Positions 1-8,523 of a stretch of 64,000 nt of DNA are shown here, one piece after another. Under the pieces are notes generated by a model that had not been told where the DNA came from, did not search any database, and saw nothing but the letters and a program-made list of their open reading frames with translations. Position numbers and translations under genes: made by a program. The stretch comes from Ezakiella peruensis (GTDB lineage Bacteria; Bacillota; Clostridia; Tissierellales; Peptoniphilaceae). How positions within the stretch are numbered: the first letter of the stretch is position 1; each line of letters starts with the position of its first letter. The DNA is taken from positions 62,273 through 126,272 of the forward strand of contig NZ_LT962471.1 in NCBI RefSeq assembly GCF_900215725.1, written 5' to 3'.

Positions 1-24
1 AAAAAAGCGAGCACATGCCCGCCT
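1..24 (-). terminator. Rho-independent terminator of the stalk-domain gene
   Basis: Read on the minus strand there is a stem GCGxGCA / TGCxCGC with a two-base loop followed by TTTTTT. It lies 18 bases after the stop codon of the gene at 42-716, as expected for an intrinsic terminator. Confidence 0.7.
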
Positions 25-41
25 CTACAAATTAATAATAT

Positions 42-716
42 TTAATTTTTTGCCTTTCTATAGCCTGCATTAATCGCCTCTTCTTCAGTATTGAAAAAAA
101 CTGCATTTTTTAAAGAAACCTTATCATAGGAAGCACCGCCCGGCACATGGTAAATCATAGAATTTCTATTGCCGATTATCCTCCCGTCCGCCTTTAGATA
201 GGCCAATAAATCTCCGTTGTCCGGATTGTACTTTGTAGGATCCTTCTTGGCAGTGTCTGAAGTTAAATTATAAGTAGCATTTGTGTTCTCATTATCTGCA
301 TCCATGATTAAAACGGTTTGTGTGGCTTGGTCCCAATCAACTTTTTTGTCCAGGCATTCACCAATAACCCTAATCGGTAAGTAAGTCCTTTCCATGTAAA
401 CTACTGGTGCAATGTCCATAGGAACATCTATGCCATTCTTGTTGTAAGTAGTCGTGCCAATAATAAATTTAATTATAGTCGCTTCATTTGTCAAAGTAAC
501 CTCTTGGAGGTCCTGGTTCCAATCAACTGCAAGACCTAAATTTTCAGAAACCAACCTAACAGGCACAAGTGTTCGCTCGTTTACAACAATCGGACTAGCA
601 TCACCATAAACATTCTGCCCATTTATGTTTATCTTGATGTCACCCTCTGCACGTAAGCTAAATTGCATGGCAAGTGCAAATAATATGACTAAATAAATTG
701 AAAATCTCTTCTTCAT
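42..716 (-). CDS. Exported stalk-domain (copper amine oxidase N-terminal-like) protein
   Basis: 224 aa with an N-terminal signal peptide (about residues 1-23, cleavage near LRAEG). Residues 28-75 and 85-135 form the beta-rich copper amine oxidase N-terminal-like ('stalk') fold, recognised by the motifs RTLVPVR and RTYLPIRVI, each followed by a VDW segment. The last 45 residues (GNRNSMIYHVPGG to AGYRKAKN) resemble the Ada-like metal-binding tail found on secreted nucleases and stalk proteins, but the cysteine usually present after HxPG is replaced by Gly-Ala, so metal binding is doubtful. It probably acts at the cell surface; no enzymatic role can be assigned. The stop codon is followed by a terminator, and it appears monocistronic. 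Confidence 0.8.
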   Translation of the reverse strand: MKKRFSIYLVILFALAMQFSLRAEGDIKININGQNVYGDASPIVVNERTLVPVRLVSENLGLAVDWNQDLQEVTLTNEATIIKFIIGTTTYNKNGIDVPMDIAPVVYMERTYLPIRVIGECLDKKVDWDQATQTVLIMDADNENTNATYNLTSDTAKKDPTKYNPDNGDLLAYLKADGRIIGNRNSMIYHVPGGASYDKVSLKNAVFFNTEEEAINAGYRKAKN

Positions 717-801
717 AATCCGCCTCCGATCTTTATACTAACATTTTACTATAAAAAAGTACCTTTGTAAAGATGAAAATATATTTACAAAGTTTTCAAG
801 C

Positions 802-829
802 AAAAAGCCCGCATAAAAAATGCTAGCCC
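802..829 (-). terminator. Intrinsic terminator after the 886-1500 gene
   Basis: On the minus strand GGGCUAGCAU pairs with AUGCGGGCUU around a U-rich loop and is followed by a T run. It ends transcription after the gene at 886-1500 and the small peptidase remnant that follows it. Confidence 0.6.
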
Positions 830-833
830 ATCC

Positions 834-885
834 CTAATCCAACTTCTTAAGTCCATCATAAAGTTCATTAAAAAACTTTTTAAAA
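834..885 (-). pseudogene. C-terminal remnant of an HExxH peptidase gene
   Basis: Directly after the stop codon of the gene at 886-1500, this stretch reads KKFFNELYDGLKKLD and a stop in one frame. That matches the last residues (KSFNELYDGLKKLD) of the intact peptidase gene at 13173-13634 almost exactly. No start or upstream part remains. It is the decayed second gene of a duplicated two-gene unit whose other copy lies beside the CRISPR array. Confidence 0.75.
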
Positions 886-1500
886 TTATTTATAAATCCA
901 AGTCTCTGTTTTTTCGATAAAACCGTCCATAAAAATATTTTTGAGTTTCATGGCAATGGAATCAACGTCATCAGCCTCAAAAACAATGGTCTCATGATTA
1001 TTAAATATCTCCTGGCAGAGGGCAAGCAAAAAATCATCGCCCACCAATGACTCCTCAGCCAACACATAAGCAATTTCATTATCCTCCACAAAGGCAAAGT
1101 TTTTCTCATCAAGATAATAGACCTCGTTGGGTAAAATTTTCATAAAATCTTCAAAGCTCGCTGTCAAAGGATTGATTGCCTGGTGCATCTTTTTATAATG
1201 AAGATAATAAGCCCAAGAGAACTCACGATTTTTAACTGTCCTCATGATTTTTACATGACTTGTGGCAATTTGCAAGTCAGAAGAAGAAAATTCACATGAA
1301 TAACAAGTGCGCATAAGCTTAAAACCCTTTGACGAAGCAAAGTCTCTCTTTATAAGATCCTTGCCATCCAGCATAAGTTGAAGCGGCGCGCCATATCTGT
1401 TGGCAAGATCACGAAACGGAGGCAAAGACCTCATGTCTTCATTTCCAAAATCAATATAAATATTTTTATTGTGAAAAGAATTCCTATAAGTCTTAAACAT
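886..1500 (-). CDS. Hypothetical protein, possibly a divergent acetyltransferase-like fold
   Basis: About 204 aa when started at the ATG preceded by AAAGGGG; an in-frame start further upstream lacks a comparable ribosome site. It is soluble, with no signal peptide or membrane segment. The alternating strand/helix pattern and the C-terminal DGFIEKTETWIYK ending are reminiscent of GNAT proteins, but I see no clear acetyl-CoA loop, so function is not assigned. A decayed copy of its 3' end lies at about 13720-13782, directly beside the CRISPR array, and its own downstream partner is reduced to a remnant here. Confidence 0.65.
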   Translation of the reverse strand: MFKTYRNSFHNKNIYIDFGNEDMRSLPPFRDLANRYGAPLQLMLDGKDLIKRDFASSKGFKLMRTCYSCEFSSSDLQIATSHVKIMRTVKNREFSWAYYLHYKKMHQAINPLTASFEDFMKILPNEVYYLDEKNFAFVEDNEIAYVLAEESLVGDDFLLALCQEIFNNHETIVFEADDVDSIAMKLKNIFMDGFIEKTETWIYK

Positions 1501-1584
1501 AAATCCCCTTTGCAAAATAAACCCCATCAAGCCATAAATATTAATTAATTCTTAAATATTATTTTGCTAGCAATTGTAGAAAAT

Positions 1585-2211
1585 TTATAAATTTTTCTCT
1601 CTAAGAATATGCCATAAAATTTTATCTTCGAAGCCACAACTTTCGTACAGTTTATCTGCTTTAGTTTTATTATCTACTCTTCCTGAAACTGTGACAAAGC
1701 TTGCCTTCTTACTGAGTCTTCGAAGTAGTTCATAAACAATAGCTTTTCCTAATCCTTGTCCTCTATATTGTTCAGATACTTGGATCCAATCTAAATATCC
1801 TTCTTTGATTTTATTATCAAATTCAGCAATACCTGTAGCAGCTATAGCATCGTTTTTCTTATCATATAAGCAGATCCATAGCTCTTCATCATAAACTGGC
1901 TTCTCTTTATAAGATTCCAGTTCACTAACTGTTAATCCCTCTTCCTCATAGCATGAATTTATATGATTTACAAAGTCAGCAGTGCTAGCTTTAACAAATA
2001 TAAAGTCATCAGAAATAAACTGTTTGCCTACATCTTTTAGATAATGTGCTAACTTAAAGTAGACTTCATCAGTGTGTGTTTCCAATAAGCTAGAGTTAAA
2101 TTCATTTTCATTTAAGACTTTAATATGAGCAGGAGTTTTAAAGTTACATGCCTTCCAAAATGATAAGGCAGAGGCAGCCGTTGGTTTCTCTAAATATTCT
2201 TTTTTATCCAT
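1585..2211 (-). CDS. GNAT family N-acetyltransferase
   Basis: 208 aa. The C-terminal half (about residues 90-205) has the GNAT signature: a beta strand ending in WIQVSEQYRGQGLGKAIV, the acetyl-CoA pyrophosphate-binding Q-x-x-G-x-G/A loop, then a helix and the typical KLYESCGFE near the end. The N-terminal 90 residues are an extra alpha/beta domain. The substrate cannot be predicted. It sits with other GNAT genes in the first 4.6 kb of the window. Start ATG has a GTGAGG-type ribosome site nine bases upstream. Confidence 0.85.
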   Translation of the reverse strand: MDKKEYLEKPTAASALSFWKACNFKTPAHIKVLNENEFNSSLLETHTDEVYFKLAHYLKDVGKQFISDDFIFVKASTADFVNHINSCYEEEGLTVSELESYKEKPVYDEELWICLYDKKNDAIAATGIAEFDNKIKEGYLDWIQVSEQYRGQGLGKAIVYELLRRLSKKASFVTVSGRVDNKTKADKLYESCGFEDKILWHILREKNL

Positions 2212-2387
2212 TTTAACCTCACTTAGTTATTATCAGTATAAGAAGTGTCTTGTAGAATTGTGTTTGCATAATTAATAGCTCTATTAATAGCATATGAATA
2301 TATTATATCATATTTTAAAACTTCTTACAGGTCTAATATGTTTAAATTAAAGCATATTAAAATCTAGCAGAATTGAATTGCAATACC
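2212..2387. other. AT-rich intergenic stretch
   Basis: No gene, hairpin or repeat that I can support is visible here; it presumably carries the promoter of the acetyltransferase gene at 1585-2211. Confidence 0.4.
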
Positions 2388-3186
2388 TTAAACTAAAAAT
2401 AGGATTCTACCTAACAACAATCCAATTTTTTCTATCATTTTCTTTTCTTGTAAGGACTTAAATGCCCTCTCAATAATCCTCTTTGTCACGCCATTTTTTC
2501 TGAAAGTTCTATTGATGTCAAGCTTGGATTTTCTAGTAGAAGTTCTATAGCCTTCTTCTCAGTCTTATTCAAACCGACATTTTTATTGTCTATTTGATCA
2601 ATTACTTCTTGCTCAAAAGGAATGGTGCATCTAATATAGTTGCTTTCAATTTCAAAAACATCTTTTCCATATTTTTCTACAATAGTTGGAATCCCATGTC
2701 CAGTGTGTTCAGTTAGTCCCATATTTAGAAATATCCTCATCAATGTTGCGTTTCTAGGCTTACTTATTCCATCAAAAAATTGCTCTTTTGTCATTCCATT
2801 AGGAAGTCCACCATGTGATAATATATCAAGTCTATCATTAAACATTGAAATCTGTGGTTCAGTGATTGTCCAATCGTTATGAACCAAAGCATTTAAAATC
2901 GCCTCATTTACACAGTCAAAATCAAATAAATATGTATCTTTTCTGGGCCTTACTGTCGTATCAGAAATACATATATTTTCAGCCTGCAATCTGTTTTTTA
3001 TTTTTCCATAAGTCGTTAATATGCAACCGTAACCATAATCGCTTCTTTCAGATATAGAGGCTTTATTATGTCCTTGGAATTTCACAAAAATAAATGGAAT
3101 ATTGTTTTTATCGGATAATAGTTCTGCCAATAAATTATATTCTCCGGCTTCATTCCTTAAATTTAAATTCGTTTCAAAAGGTATCT
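2388..3186 (-). pseudogene. Broken AlbA_2/RecG-like ATP-binding regulator
   Basis: The readable frame (2486-3130) encodes the histidine-kinase-like ATPase half of the AlbA_2 'putative transcriptional regulator' family: NALVHNDW, DRLDILSHGGLP and GLTEHTGHGIP are the ATP-lid motifs. The frame is open upstream (NLRNEAGEYNLLAELLSDKNN) until an in-frame TAG near 3186, and the N-terminal AlbA_2 domain is missing. At 2486 a one-base slip in an A run (LSEKM) gives a premature TGA; in the other frame the expected winged-helix continues as GVTKRIIERAFKSLQEKK to a stop at 2388. The gene is therefore 5'-truncated and frameshifted, and is unlikely to be functional. Confidence 0.8.
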
Positions 3187-3341
3187 ATTTTGGTAGTGAA
3201 GCCATTCTGAGAATTAGAAGTATGCTTGAACAATGGCAAAAAATGAAGGAAAAATACGAGAATAACGAGATCACAAAAGAAGCATTGGAGGATTGGAAGA
3301 TAAATTATCCCGACAGTCTAAAAAAATTATGTTCGTTTTGA
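3165..3341 (+). other. Short open frame, possible mobile-element gene fragment
   Basis: A plus-strand frame encodes IYFGSEAILRIRSMLEQ and a charged helix ending YPDSLKK. It has no convincing start and abuts the broken regulator at 2388-3186. It vaguely recalls short accessory proteins of clostridial integrative elements, but I cannot identify it. Its position at the break point suggests it is the other side of a deletion or insertion junction. Confidence 0.25.
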
Positions 3342-3412
3342 AGAAAGTAATCTCAAACGCTTTCATAACTCGATGTCAGTCAAAGTTCCACCGGAAATAA
3401 AATAGGCACAGA

Positions 3413-3459
3413 AAAAGCACATCACTGAAAGATTCTATGATCTTAAAGTCATGTGCTTT
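3413..3459 (-). terminator. Intrinsic terminator of the acetyltransferase at 3506
   Basis: On the minus strand AAAGCACAT pairs with ATGTGCTTT, with an inner stem ACTTTAAGAT / AATCTTTCAGT, followed by TTT. It lies 47 bases after the stop codon of the gene at 3506-4033. Confidence 0.7.
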
Positions 3460-3505
3460 CACTATATAATTTTTTAAATGAGCCAGACAAATTGCGATTA
3501 GTATT

Positions 3506-4033
3506 TTATCGCCATTCTTGGCGAAGAATCCTCATCATAATAAAGTCACTGTACTCGTTGTTATAGTAGTATCCTTGCTCTTGAACACCTTCTTGCTTAA
3601 ATCCGATTTTTCTATAGAAATTCAATGCATTGGTATTCATCCCTACCACACCAATTGCCACTCGGTTCATTTCATAGTGATCAAAAGCAAGGTTCAGCAT
3701 AAGTCTAATAGCTTCTGTTCCATATCCTCTATGTTGCATTTTAGGGTCAGGGATGATAATCGAAAGATCAGTACAGTTCCAGGTAGGCCACATTCGTAAC
3801 AATCCCGTTTCACCTATTATATTCCCCTCTAAATCTGTAATCGTATACCATACTGAGTCTTTCTGTTTATGACCAATTTTAATCCTCTCTTTCTCAGCTT
3901 CTTCATCAGTAAGTTTTGTAAAGCCACATTGGAACATGACTAATGGCTGATTGTACCAGTAGGTAAAGAATTTCACATCTTCGATTTTTTGCTCACGCAA
4001 TATAATATTGTTTCCCTTAATTTCATTAATCAT
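3506..4033 (-). CDS. RimJ/RimL-type GNAT N-acetyltransferase
   Basis: 175 aa, full length for this family. It starts with the characteristic GNNIILREQKIEDVKFF strand-helix. The acetyl-CoA loop is HRGYGTEAIRLML (about residues 102-114), followed by NRVAIGVVGMNTNALNFYRKIGF, the classic RimJ/RimL ending. It probably acetylates an amine on a protein, amino acid, antibiotic or polyamine; the substrate is unknown. It is followed by its own terminator. Confidence 0.9.
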   Translation of the reverse strand: MINEIKGNNIILREQKIEDVKFFTYWYNQPLVMFQCGFTKLTDEEAEKERIKIGHKQKDSVWYTITDLEGNIIGETGLLRMWPTWNCTDLSIIIPDPKMQHRGYGTEAIRLMLNLAFDHYEMNRVAIGVVGMNTNALNFYRKIGFKQEGVQEQGYYYNNEYSDFIMMRILRQEWR

Positions 4034-4111
4034 ATTATTTCATATACCTCCAAATACTTCATTACACACATAGCTTCTAATTTACCTATCCCGACAGACA
4101 GGGATTTACCT

Positions 4112-4546
4112 CTACAAACGATATATCATCAGTCCATCGATAATACCACACTTTTGAAATCCATATTTTTCAGCTATCCGAATACTACTTTTTTGTTCAG
4201 GTACACATTCAATCACTACATGTTTACCTGAGTTTCTAGCTTTTGTCATCATCTCTGATGTCAAGCATGATGCAATCCCTAACCCCCAAAAGGAAGGTTC
4301 TAAAACCCATCCAATCTCGACACTCTCTGAATCATAATCATGATAAATCACATATCCGATGAAGTCGTTATCTTTTTCAACTGCATATATCAATGGTGTA
4401 TCAGAAAGACCGAATCGAAATAGGAATTGCTCGGCCTGCTCTTTTGTGTATGGTGCTTCGATATATTGCATTACTTTCGAATTCGACAAAAGTTTGTAAA
4501 GCGGTTCAAAATCACTGACTGTCATTTTTCTAATTCTTATATTCAT
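4112..4546 (-). CDS. GNAT family N-acetyltransferase
   Basis: 144 aa, a complete small GNAT domain: MNIRIRKMTVSDFEPLYKLL at the start, the acetyl-CoA loop in LEPSFWGLGIASCLTSEMM, and a final EKYGFQKCGI strand. It lies 78 bases upstream (in transcription order) of the acetyltransferase gene at 3506-4033 and may be co-transcribed with it. The substrate is unknown. Confidence 0.85.
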   Translation of the reverse strand: MNIRIRKMTVSDFEPLYKLLSNSKVMQYIEAPYTKEQAEQFLFRFGLSDTPLIYAVEKDNDFIGYVIYHDYDSESVEIGWVLEPSFWGLGIASCLTSEMMTKARNSGKHVVIECVPEQKSSIRIAEKYGFQKCGIIDGLMIYRL

Positions 4547-4586
4547 TCATACTCCACAACTTCTAATCTACCATTCTCTATTTTCC

Positions 4587-4622
4587 ACAAAAGCCTCCCA
4601 CCAAAACGATGGAAGGCTTTCT
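4587..4622 (-). terminator. Hairpin terminator, probable end of lon-engB transcription
   Basis: On the minus strand AAGCCTTCCATCG pairs with TGGTGGGAGGCTT around a short T-rich loop, followed by TTTGTGG. It is the first terminator-like structure after engB, beyond the palindromic element at 4869-5109. Confidence 0.5.
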
Positions 4623-4868
4623 AAAATTTTTTCCTACCTTATTGCCCTTCAGTCAATAAGTATCACTCGTAAAACTCGCTTAATTCAACAACTCTCTTTT
4701 GAATCTATTTTTTCTCGCTTTTTGTATCAAAACAGTATCATTTAGAGAAATTTGCTATATCAAAATCGCTAAAACCTCGTGTTTTCACGGTTTTATAGCA
4801 GTAACATATTTGCTTCCGTTCTATCAAATTTCGCTGGAAAATTATCTTCTATTTATTTTTATACATAC

Positions 4869-5109
4869 AATTTGCGAGGAAATTTCGATAAGGGCCGTAA
4901 GATTCACCAATCAACATCACGCGTTCGCGTTCGTTTCTTGGGAATCTCTGACACGAGACCTGCTAGCCAATCGACAGCGTCCTTGCGGACTTGTCTCTTG
5001 GGCTAGGGCTTCGAAGTGAAATAAATTTTTTAGGATGCAGGTGTACTAGAGCGTACATCGAGGACTAAAAAATTTTTTCACGAGAATATCGCGAAATTAG
5101 CCGCAAATT
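4869..5109. repeat. Nested palindromic element, copy 1 (after engB)
   Basis: The ends are imperfect inverted repeats (AATTTGCGAGGAAATTTCG and CGCGAAATTAGCCGCAAATT). Inside are hairpins: GATTCaCCAA / TTGGGAATC, and CTAGCCAA / TTGGGCTAG, the latter holding GTCC-TTGC-GGAC in its loop. The inner arm AAATTTTTTAG pairs with its copy across an apical GTAC / GTAC stem near 5044-5057. The right end stops one base before the engB stop codon. The six-frame coding potential inside is an artefact of the repeats. Confidence 0.85.
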
Positions 5110-5110
5110 C

Positions 5111-5716
5111 TTAGATGTATTTTTCGATCAGCTCTCTAGCCTTTTCAATTCCATATTTATTTGCTGATGAGAACGGTACAATCGGGTGCACTGCCTTTAA
5201 TTTTTTCTTAATCACCTTTTCCGCCTGCTGATATTTGCCCTTGGCGATTTTGTCTGCCTTGGTTGCAATTATTACGCAATCTATCCCTGTGTGGACGATG
5301 TAATCATACATGGCGCAGTCCAGAGCTGTAGGCTCGTGCCTGATGTCCACGATTAAAAAAATTGCCTTGAGGTTTTCCCGGGTTTCCAAATAGGTGTTGA
5401 TATAATCGGCCCACCTATCCTTTTCGTCCTGGCTGGTGGCAGCATAGCCGTAGCCCGGCAGGTCGACCAAGCGGACTTGATTATTTATATTGTAAAAATT
5501 TATGGTCCTGGTCTTGCCCGGCTTACCCGATGTACGCGCCAGCGCCTTCCTATTCATAATGGCATTTGTAAAAGAGGACTTGCCCACATTTGACCGGCCG
5601 GCCAGGGCAATCTCTGGAAGATTCGCTTCTGGGTATCCATCGGGCTTAACTGCGATTGCCTCCAATTCTGCTGAAATAATTTTATCTAAGTGCAATTTTA
5701 AACACCTCTCCAACAT
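5111..5716 (-). CDS. engB: Ribosome biogenesis GTPase EngB (YsxC/YihA)
   Basis: 201 aa, the usual length for this TrmE-Era-EngA-EngB GTPase. G motifs are visible: P loop GRSNVGKS (residues 40-47), switch I with a conserved TRTINFY, G3 DLPGYG (85-90), G4 TKAD and G5 SS/SA near the C terminus. The family assists late assembly of the 50S subunit and is often essential. The start overlaps the end of lon by 35 bases, and lon-engB is the same order as lonA-ysxC in Bacillus, so the two are co-transcribed. The stop codon directly abuts a palindromic repeat element. Confidence 0.97.
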   Translation of the reverse strand: MLERCLKLHLDKIISAELEAIAVKPDGYPEANLPEIALAGRSNVGKSSFTNAIMNRKALARTSGKPGKTRTINFYNINNQVRLVDLPGYGYAATSQDEKDRWADYINTYLETRENLKAIFLIVDIRHEPTALDCAMYDYIVHTGIDCVIIATKADKIAKGKYQQAEKVIKKKLKAVHPIVPFSSANKYGIEKARELIEKYI

Positions 5717-8012
5717 TTTTTACAAAATGAAATTCAATATTTTCCTTTACATTATCAGGAATTTCGCTCAAATCTTTTGCGTTATCCTCTGGAATTATAA
5801 CTTCCTTGATCCCCATCCTGTTTGCAGCCAAAACTTTTTCCTTGAGGCCGCCAATGGCAAGGACCCGTCCAGTTATAGTCAGCTCCCCTGTCATGGCAAC
5901 TGTCCTGTCGACTGGTTTGTTGCTTAATGCTGATAAAATCGCTGTTGCAATCGTGATGCCAGCACTCGGTCCATCCTTTGGGACTGCCCCTTCGGGCACA
6001 TGGATGTGGATGTCGGTTTTTTTGTAAAAGTCATCCTCCACTCCAAGTTTTTCTGCATTCTTTCTAATATAAGTCACAGCTCCGAAAGCCGATTCTTTCA
6101 TTACATCGCCTAGCTTACCTGTAAGTTGGATCTTGCCCGAGCCCGGAGTTGCGATTGCCTCTACTTGCAAGTTGACTCCGCCAACAGAAGTCCATGCAAG
6201 TCCATTTGCCACACCAACCTTGTCCCGCTTACCCAGCACATCTGCAGTGAAAATCTCTGGTCCCAAAAATTCGTGAACCTCTTTTATACCTACAGACACC
6301 TTATCAACTTCACCCTTGGCAATTTTAACAGCGGCCTTTCTAATGACCTTGGCCAGCTCGCGTTCCAAATTGCGGACGCCAGCCTCACGGGTGTAGGCTT
6401 CGATAATTTCTCTTATGGCGGGCTTGGTGATATTAAAATTATTTGTGTTTAAGCCTGCATTTTCTCTTTGCTTGCGCAAGAGATATTTGCTGGCAATATT
6501 TAACTTCTCATCATCTGTGTAACCGCTAATCCTGATGACTTCCATCCTGTCCAAGAGGGCTGGCGGTATGTCCAGAGAGTTTGCAGTCGTGATAAATAAA
6601 ACTTGGCTGAGATCAAATTCCAAATCCAAATAATTGTCCACGAAGTCCTTATTTTGTTCAGGGTCAAGGACCTCTAAAAGCGCAGACGCAGGGTCCCCCC
6701 TAAAGTCTGAATTGATTTTGTCGATTTCATCCAAGAGGAAGACTGGATTTTTTGTCCCAGCTTTTTTAATGCCAGAAATAATCCTGCCCGGCATGGCGCC
6801 AACGTAAGTCCTCCTGTGGCCGCGAATTTCTGCCTCGTCGCGAACTCCGCCAAGTGACACGCGAACAAATTCACGGTCAAGAGCCTCAGCTATGCTCCTT
6901 GCGATACTGGTCTTGCCAACTCCTGGCGGACCTACAAATAATAAAATATTGCCCTTGGAATCAGGATTTAATTTCTTAACAGCCAGGTATTCGACAATCC
7001 TGTCCTTGATATCGACCAGGCCATAGTGGTCGCGATTTAAAATCTCCATGGTCCTGTCCAAATCGATTTCTGATTCAGAGGCTTCCTCCCACGGCAGGTC
7101 CAAAATCAAATCCAAATAATTTCTGATAACGCCCGTCTCAGCTGTATTAAAAGCATTTTGCGAAAGCCTCTTGACTTCCTTTAAGGCCTTTTCCTTGACC
7201 TCGATGGGCATTGGCTTGTCGTTGATGGCCTTCTTGAGCTCCTCAATCTCGGCGTGGATTTCCTCTTCCTCGCCCAATTCCTTGCGGATAGCTTTGATTT
7301 GCTCGCGCAAATAATAATCCTTTTGCATCTTGGACATCTGGTTTCTAACGCGGACGTTAATTTTTTCCTCCAATTCCAAGAGCTCTAATTCTTTTTGCAA
7401 GACTTCGTAATAATAAGTCAAACGCTTCTTTATATCCAATTCCTTGATCAGGTTTTGGTATTCGTCTTCCTTTAAAAGCGTAATGGCAGCCGCAATATCG
7501 GTAAAGCGTTCTGGGTCGTCTTCGTCGTAAACATTCATAAAAACATTTTCAGGAATCTTTGGGTGCAGGCTGACATACTCTTCCAGGTCCTTCTTTATAA
7601 GCCTGACTAGTGCTGTCACTTCATCATCAAAATCATTTTCTTCAAAATCGGGTTCATAAGTAGCAACATTGGCTTCAAAGTATTCGCCCTCATCTGTAAA
7701 GTTTTCTATATGGCCACGCATCTTGGCCTCAATCATAACGCGAATGCCGCCTGTAGGCAGCTTCATAATCTGTTTAATATTGGCAACCGTCCCCCAGTGG
7801 TAAAAATCATCCGCCTTTGGGTCCTCGGTCTTGGCGTCTTTTTGGGTAACCAAAAGAATAGGCTCTTCCTTCATAGAGGCAACTTCAATCGCCTTCATGG
7901 ACTTGGGCCTGCCAACATCAAAGTGAATCATCATATATGGAAAAATCGAAAGACCACGCAGGGGTACAACCGGCATGCTTTCAAGATTAATTTTATATTT
8001 ATTAGTAATCAT
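5682..8012 (-). CDS. lon: ATP-dependent Lon protease
   Basis: 776 aa, normal for LonA. It has an N-terminal LON substrate-binding domain (VVPLRGLSIFPYMMIHF), a coiled middle region, an AAA+ domain with Walker A GPPGVGKT (K367) and Walker B FLLDEID, and a C-terminal serine protease domain with the Ser-Lys dyad S683 (DGPSAGI) and K726 (GGLKEK), 43 residues apart as in other Lon enzymes. It degrades misfolded and regulatory proteins in the cytoplasm. It is first in a lon-engB operon. I see no CtsR or CIRCE operator upstream, so heat regulation cannot be argued from this sequence. Confidence 0.98.
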   Translation of the reverse strand: MITNKYKINLESMPVVPLRGLSIFPYMMIHFDVGRPKSMKAIEVASMKEEPILLVTQKDAKTEDPKADDFYHWGTVANIKQIMKLPTGGIRVMIEAKMRGHIENFTDEGEYFEANVATYEPDFEENDFDDEVTALVRLIKKDLEEYVSLHPKIPENVFMNVYDEDDPERFTDIAAAITLLKEDEYQNLIKELDIKKRLTYYYEVLQKELELLELEEKINVRVRNQMSKMQKDYYLREQIKAIRKELGEEEEIHAEIEELKKAINDKPMPIEVKEKALKEVKRLSQNAFNTAETGVIRNYLDLILDLPWEEASESEIDLDRTMEILNRDHYGLVDIKDRIVEYLAVKKLNPDSKGNILLFVGPPGVGKTSIARSIAEALDREFVRVSLGGVRDEAEIRGHRRTYVGAMPGRIISGIKKAGTKNPVFLLDEIDKINSDFRGDPASALLEVLDPEQNKDFVDNYLDLEFDLSQVLFITTANSLDIPPALLDRMEVIRISGYTDDEKLNIASKYLLRKQRENAGLNTNNFNITKPAIREIIEAYTREAGVRNLERELAKVIRKAAVKIAKGEVDKVSVGIKEVHEFLGPEIFTADVLGKRDKVGVANGLAWTSVGGVNLQVEAIATPGSGKIQLTGKLGDVMKESAFGAVTYIRKNAEKLGVEDDFYKKTDIHIHVPEGAVPKDGPSAGITIATAILSALSNKPVDRTVAMTGELTITGRVLAIGGLKEKVLAANRMGIKEVIIPEDNAKDLSEIPDNVKENIEFHFVKNVGEVFKIALR

Positions 8013-8060
8013 ATTACCTCCTTCTTAAATTATATCATAAGACATCTTATTTGCAAACAA

Positions 8061-8085
8061 AAACGGCCATTATAAATGGTCGTTT
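8061..8085. terminator. Bidirectional hairpin upstream of lon
   Basis: AAACGGCCATT pairs with AATGGTCGTTT around ATA, with T-rich flanks on both sides. A sister hairpin lies near 10165-10195. It may insulate lon from the lipoprotein gene upstream. Confidence 0.45.
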
Positions 8086-8119
8086 ATTTTTGTTGTTGTT
8101 ACAAGCTCAATATTTCCCC

Positions 8120-8180
8120 TTCACCTTTCGGGCGGGACTTTTCGGGCTACATAAAGTAGCCCCTACAACCGCAGAGCGAT
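8120..8180 (+). repeat. ATAAA-loop hairpin module
   Basis: GGGCTAC and GTAGCCC flank the loop ATAAA at 8144-8162, followed by CTACAAC. The same loop and tail recur with different but self-complementary stems near 34953, 49302, 52321, 52644 and 60102, which points to conservation of the fold rather than of the bases. Confidence 0.75.
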
Positions 8181-8266
8181 TTTTGAATAAATACCATTGA
8201 TATATACACAATGTATTTTAAATTTTTTCAATAAAAAATGGCCTTTAACGACCATTATCTATACAT

Positions 8267-8514
8267 AATTTGCGAGGAAAAATTGATGAATTTTTGTAGC
8301 TTGAGACATTTTGTCGAATGAGGCGTACTAGAGGGTACGTCGTTTCCTCAGACTGTTGTACTCAATCGTTTTTCCCTTCGGTCGAACGATTGAACAACAG
8401 GTTGCGTGAGTCGCTACATACCAATCGAGCTTCGTTGTCACTCGCTCTCTTGGGCAGGGCTTCAATTCGCAAAAAATCGAACACTGCAAAAATTCGCAAT
8501 TTTAACCGCAAATT
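8267..8514. repeat. Nested palindromic element, copy 2 (after the lipoprotein gene)
   Basis: It has the shared left end AATTTGCGAGGAAA and right end TTTTAACCGCAAATT. The apical stem CGTAC / GTACG (8324-8328, 8335-8339) is followed by inserted hairpins: CTGTTGT / ACAACAG (8353-8359, 8394-8400) enclosing CAATCGTT / AACGATTG, and then CCAATCGAGC / GCTCTCTTGG. It ends 9 bases from the stop codon of the gene at 8524. Confidence 0.85.
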
Positions 8515-8523
8515 TATTGCAAA

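Noticed and set aside
2484-2490. TGA after LSEKMA read as selenocysteine
   Set aside because: The sensible continuation of the family is in another frame (GVTKRIIERAFK), so it is a frameshift; no SECIS-like hairpin follows.
4699-5019. Small proteins encoded in the intergenic repeats (also near 8318, 10241, 49358, 52580, 57792)
   Set aside because: All fall inside the palindromic elements, lack ribosome sites and mirror the repeat sequence; they are not coding.
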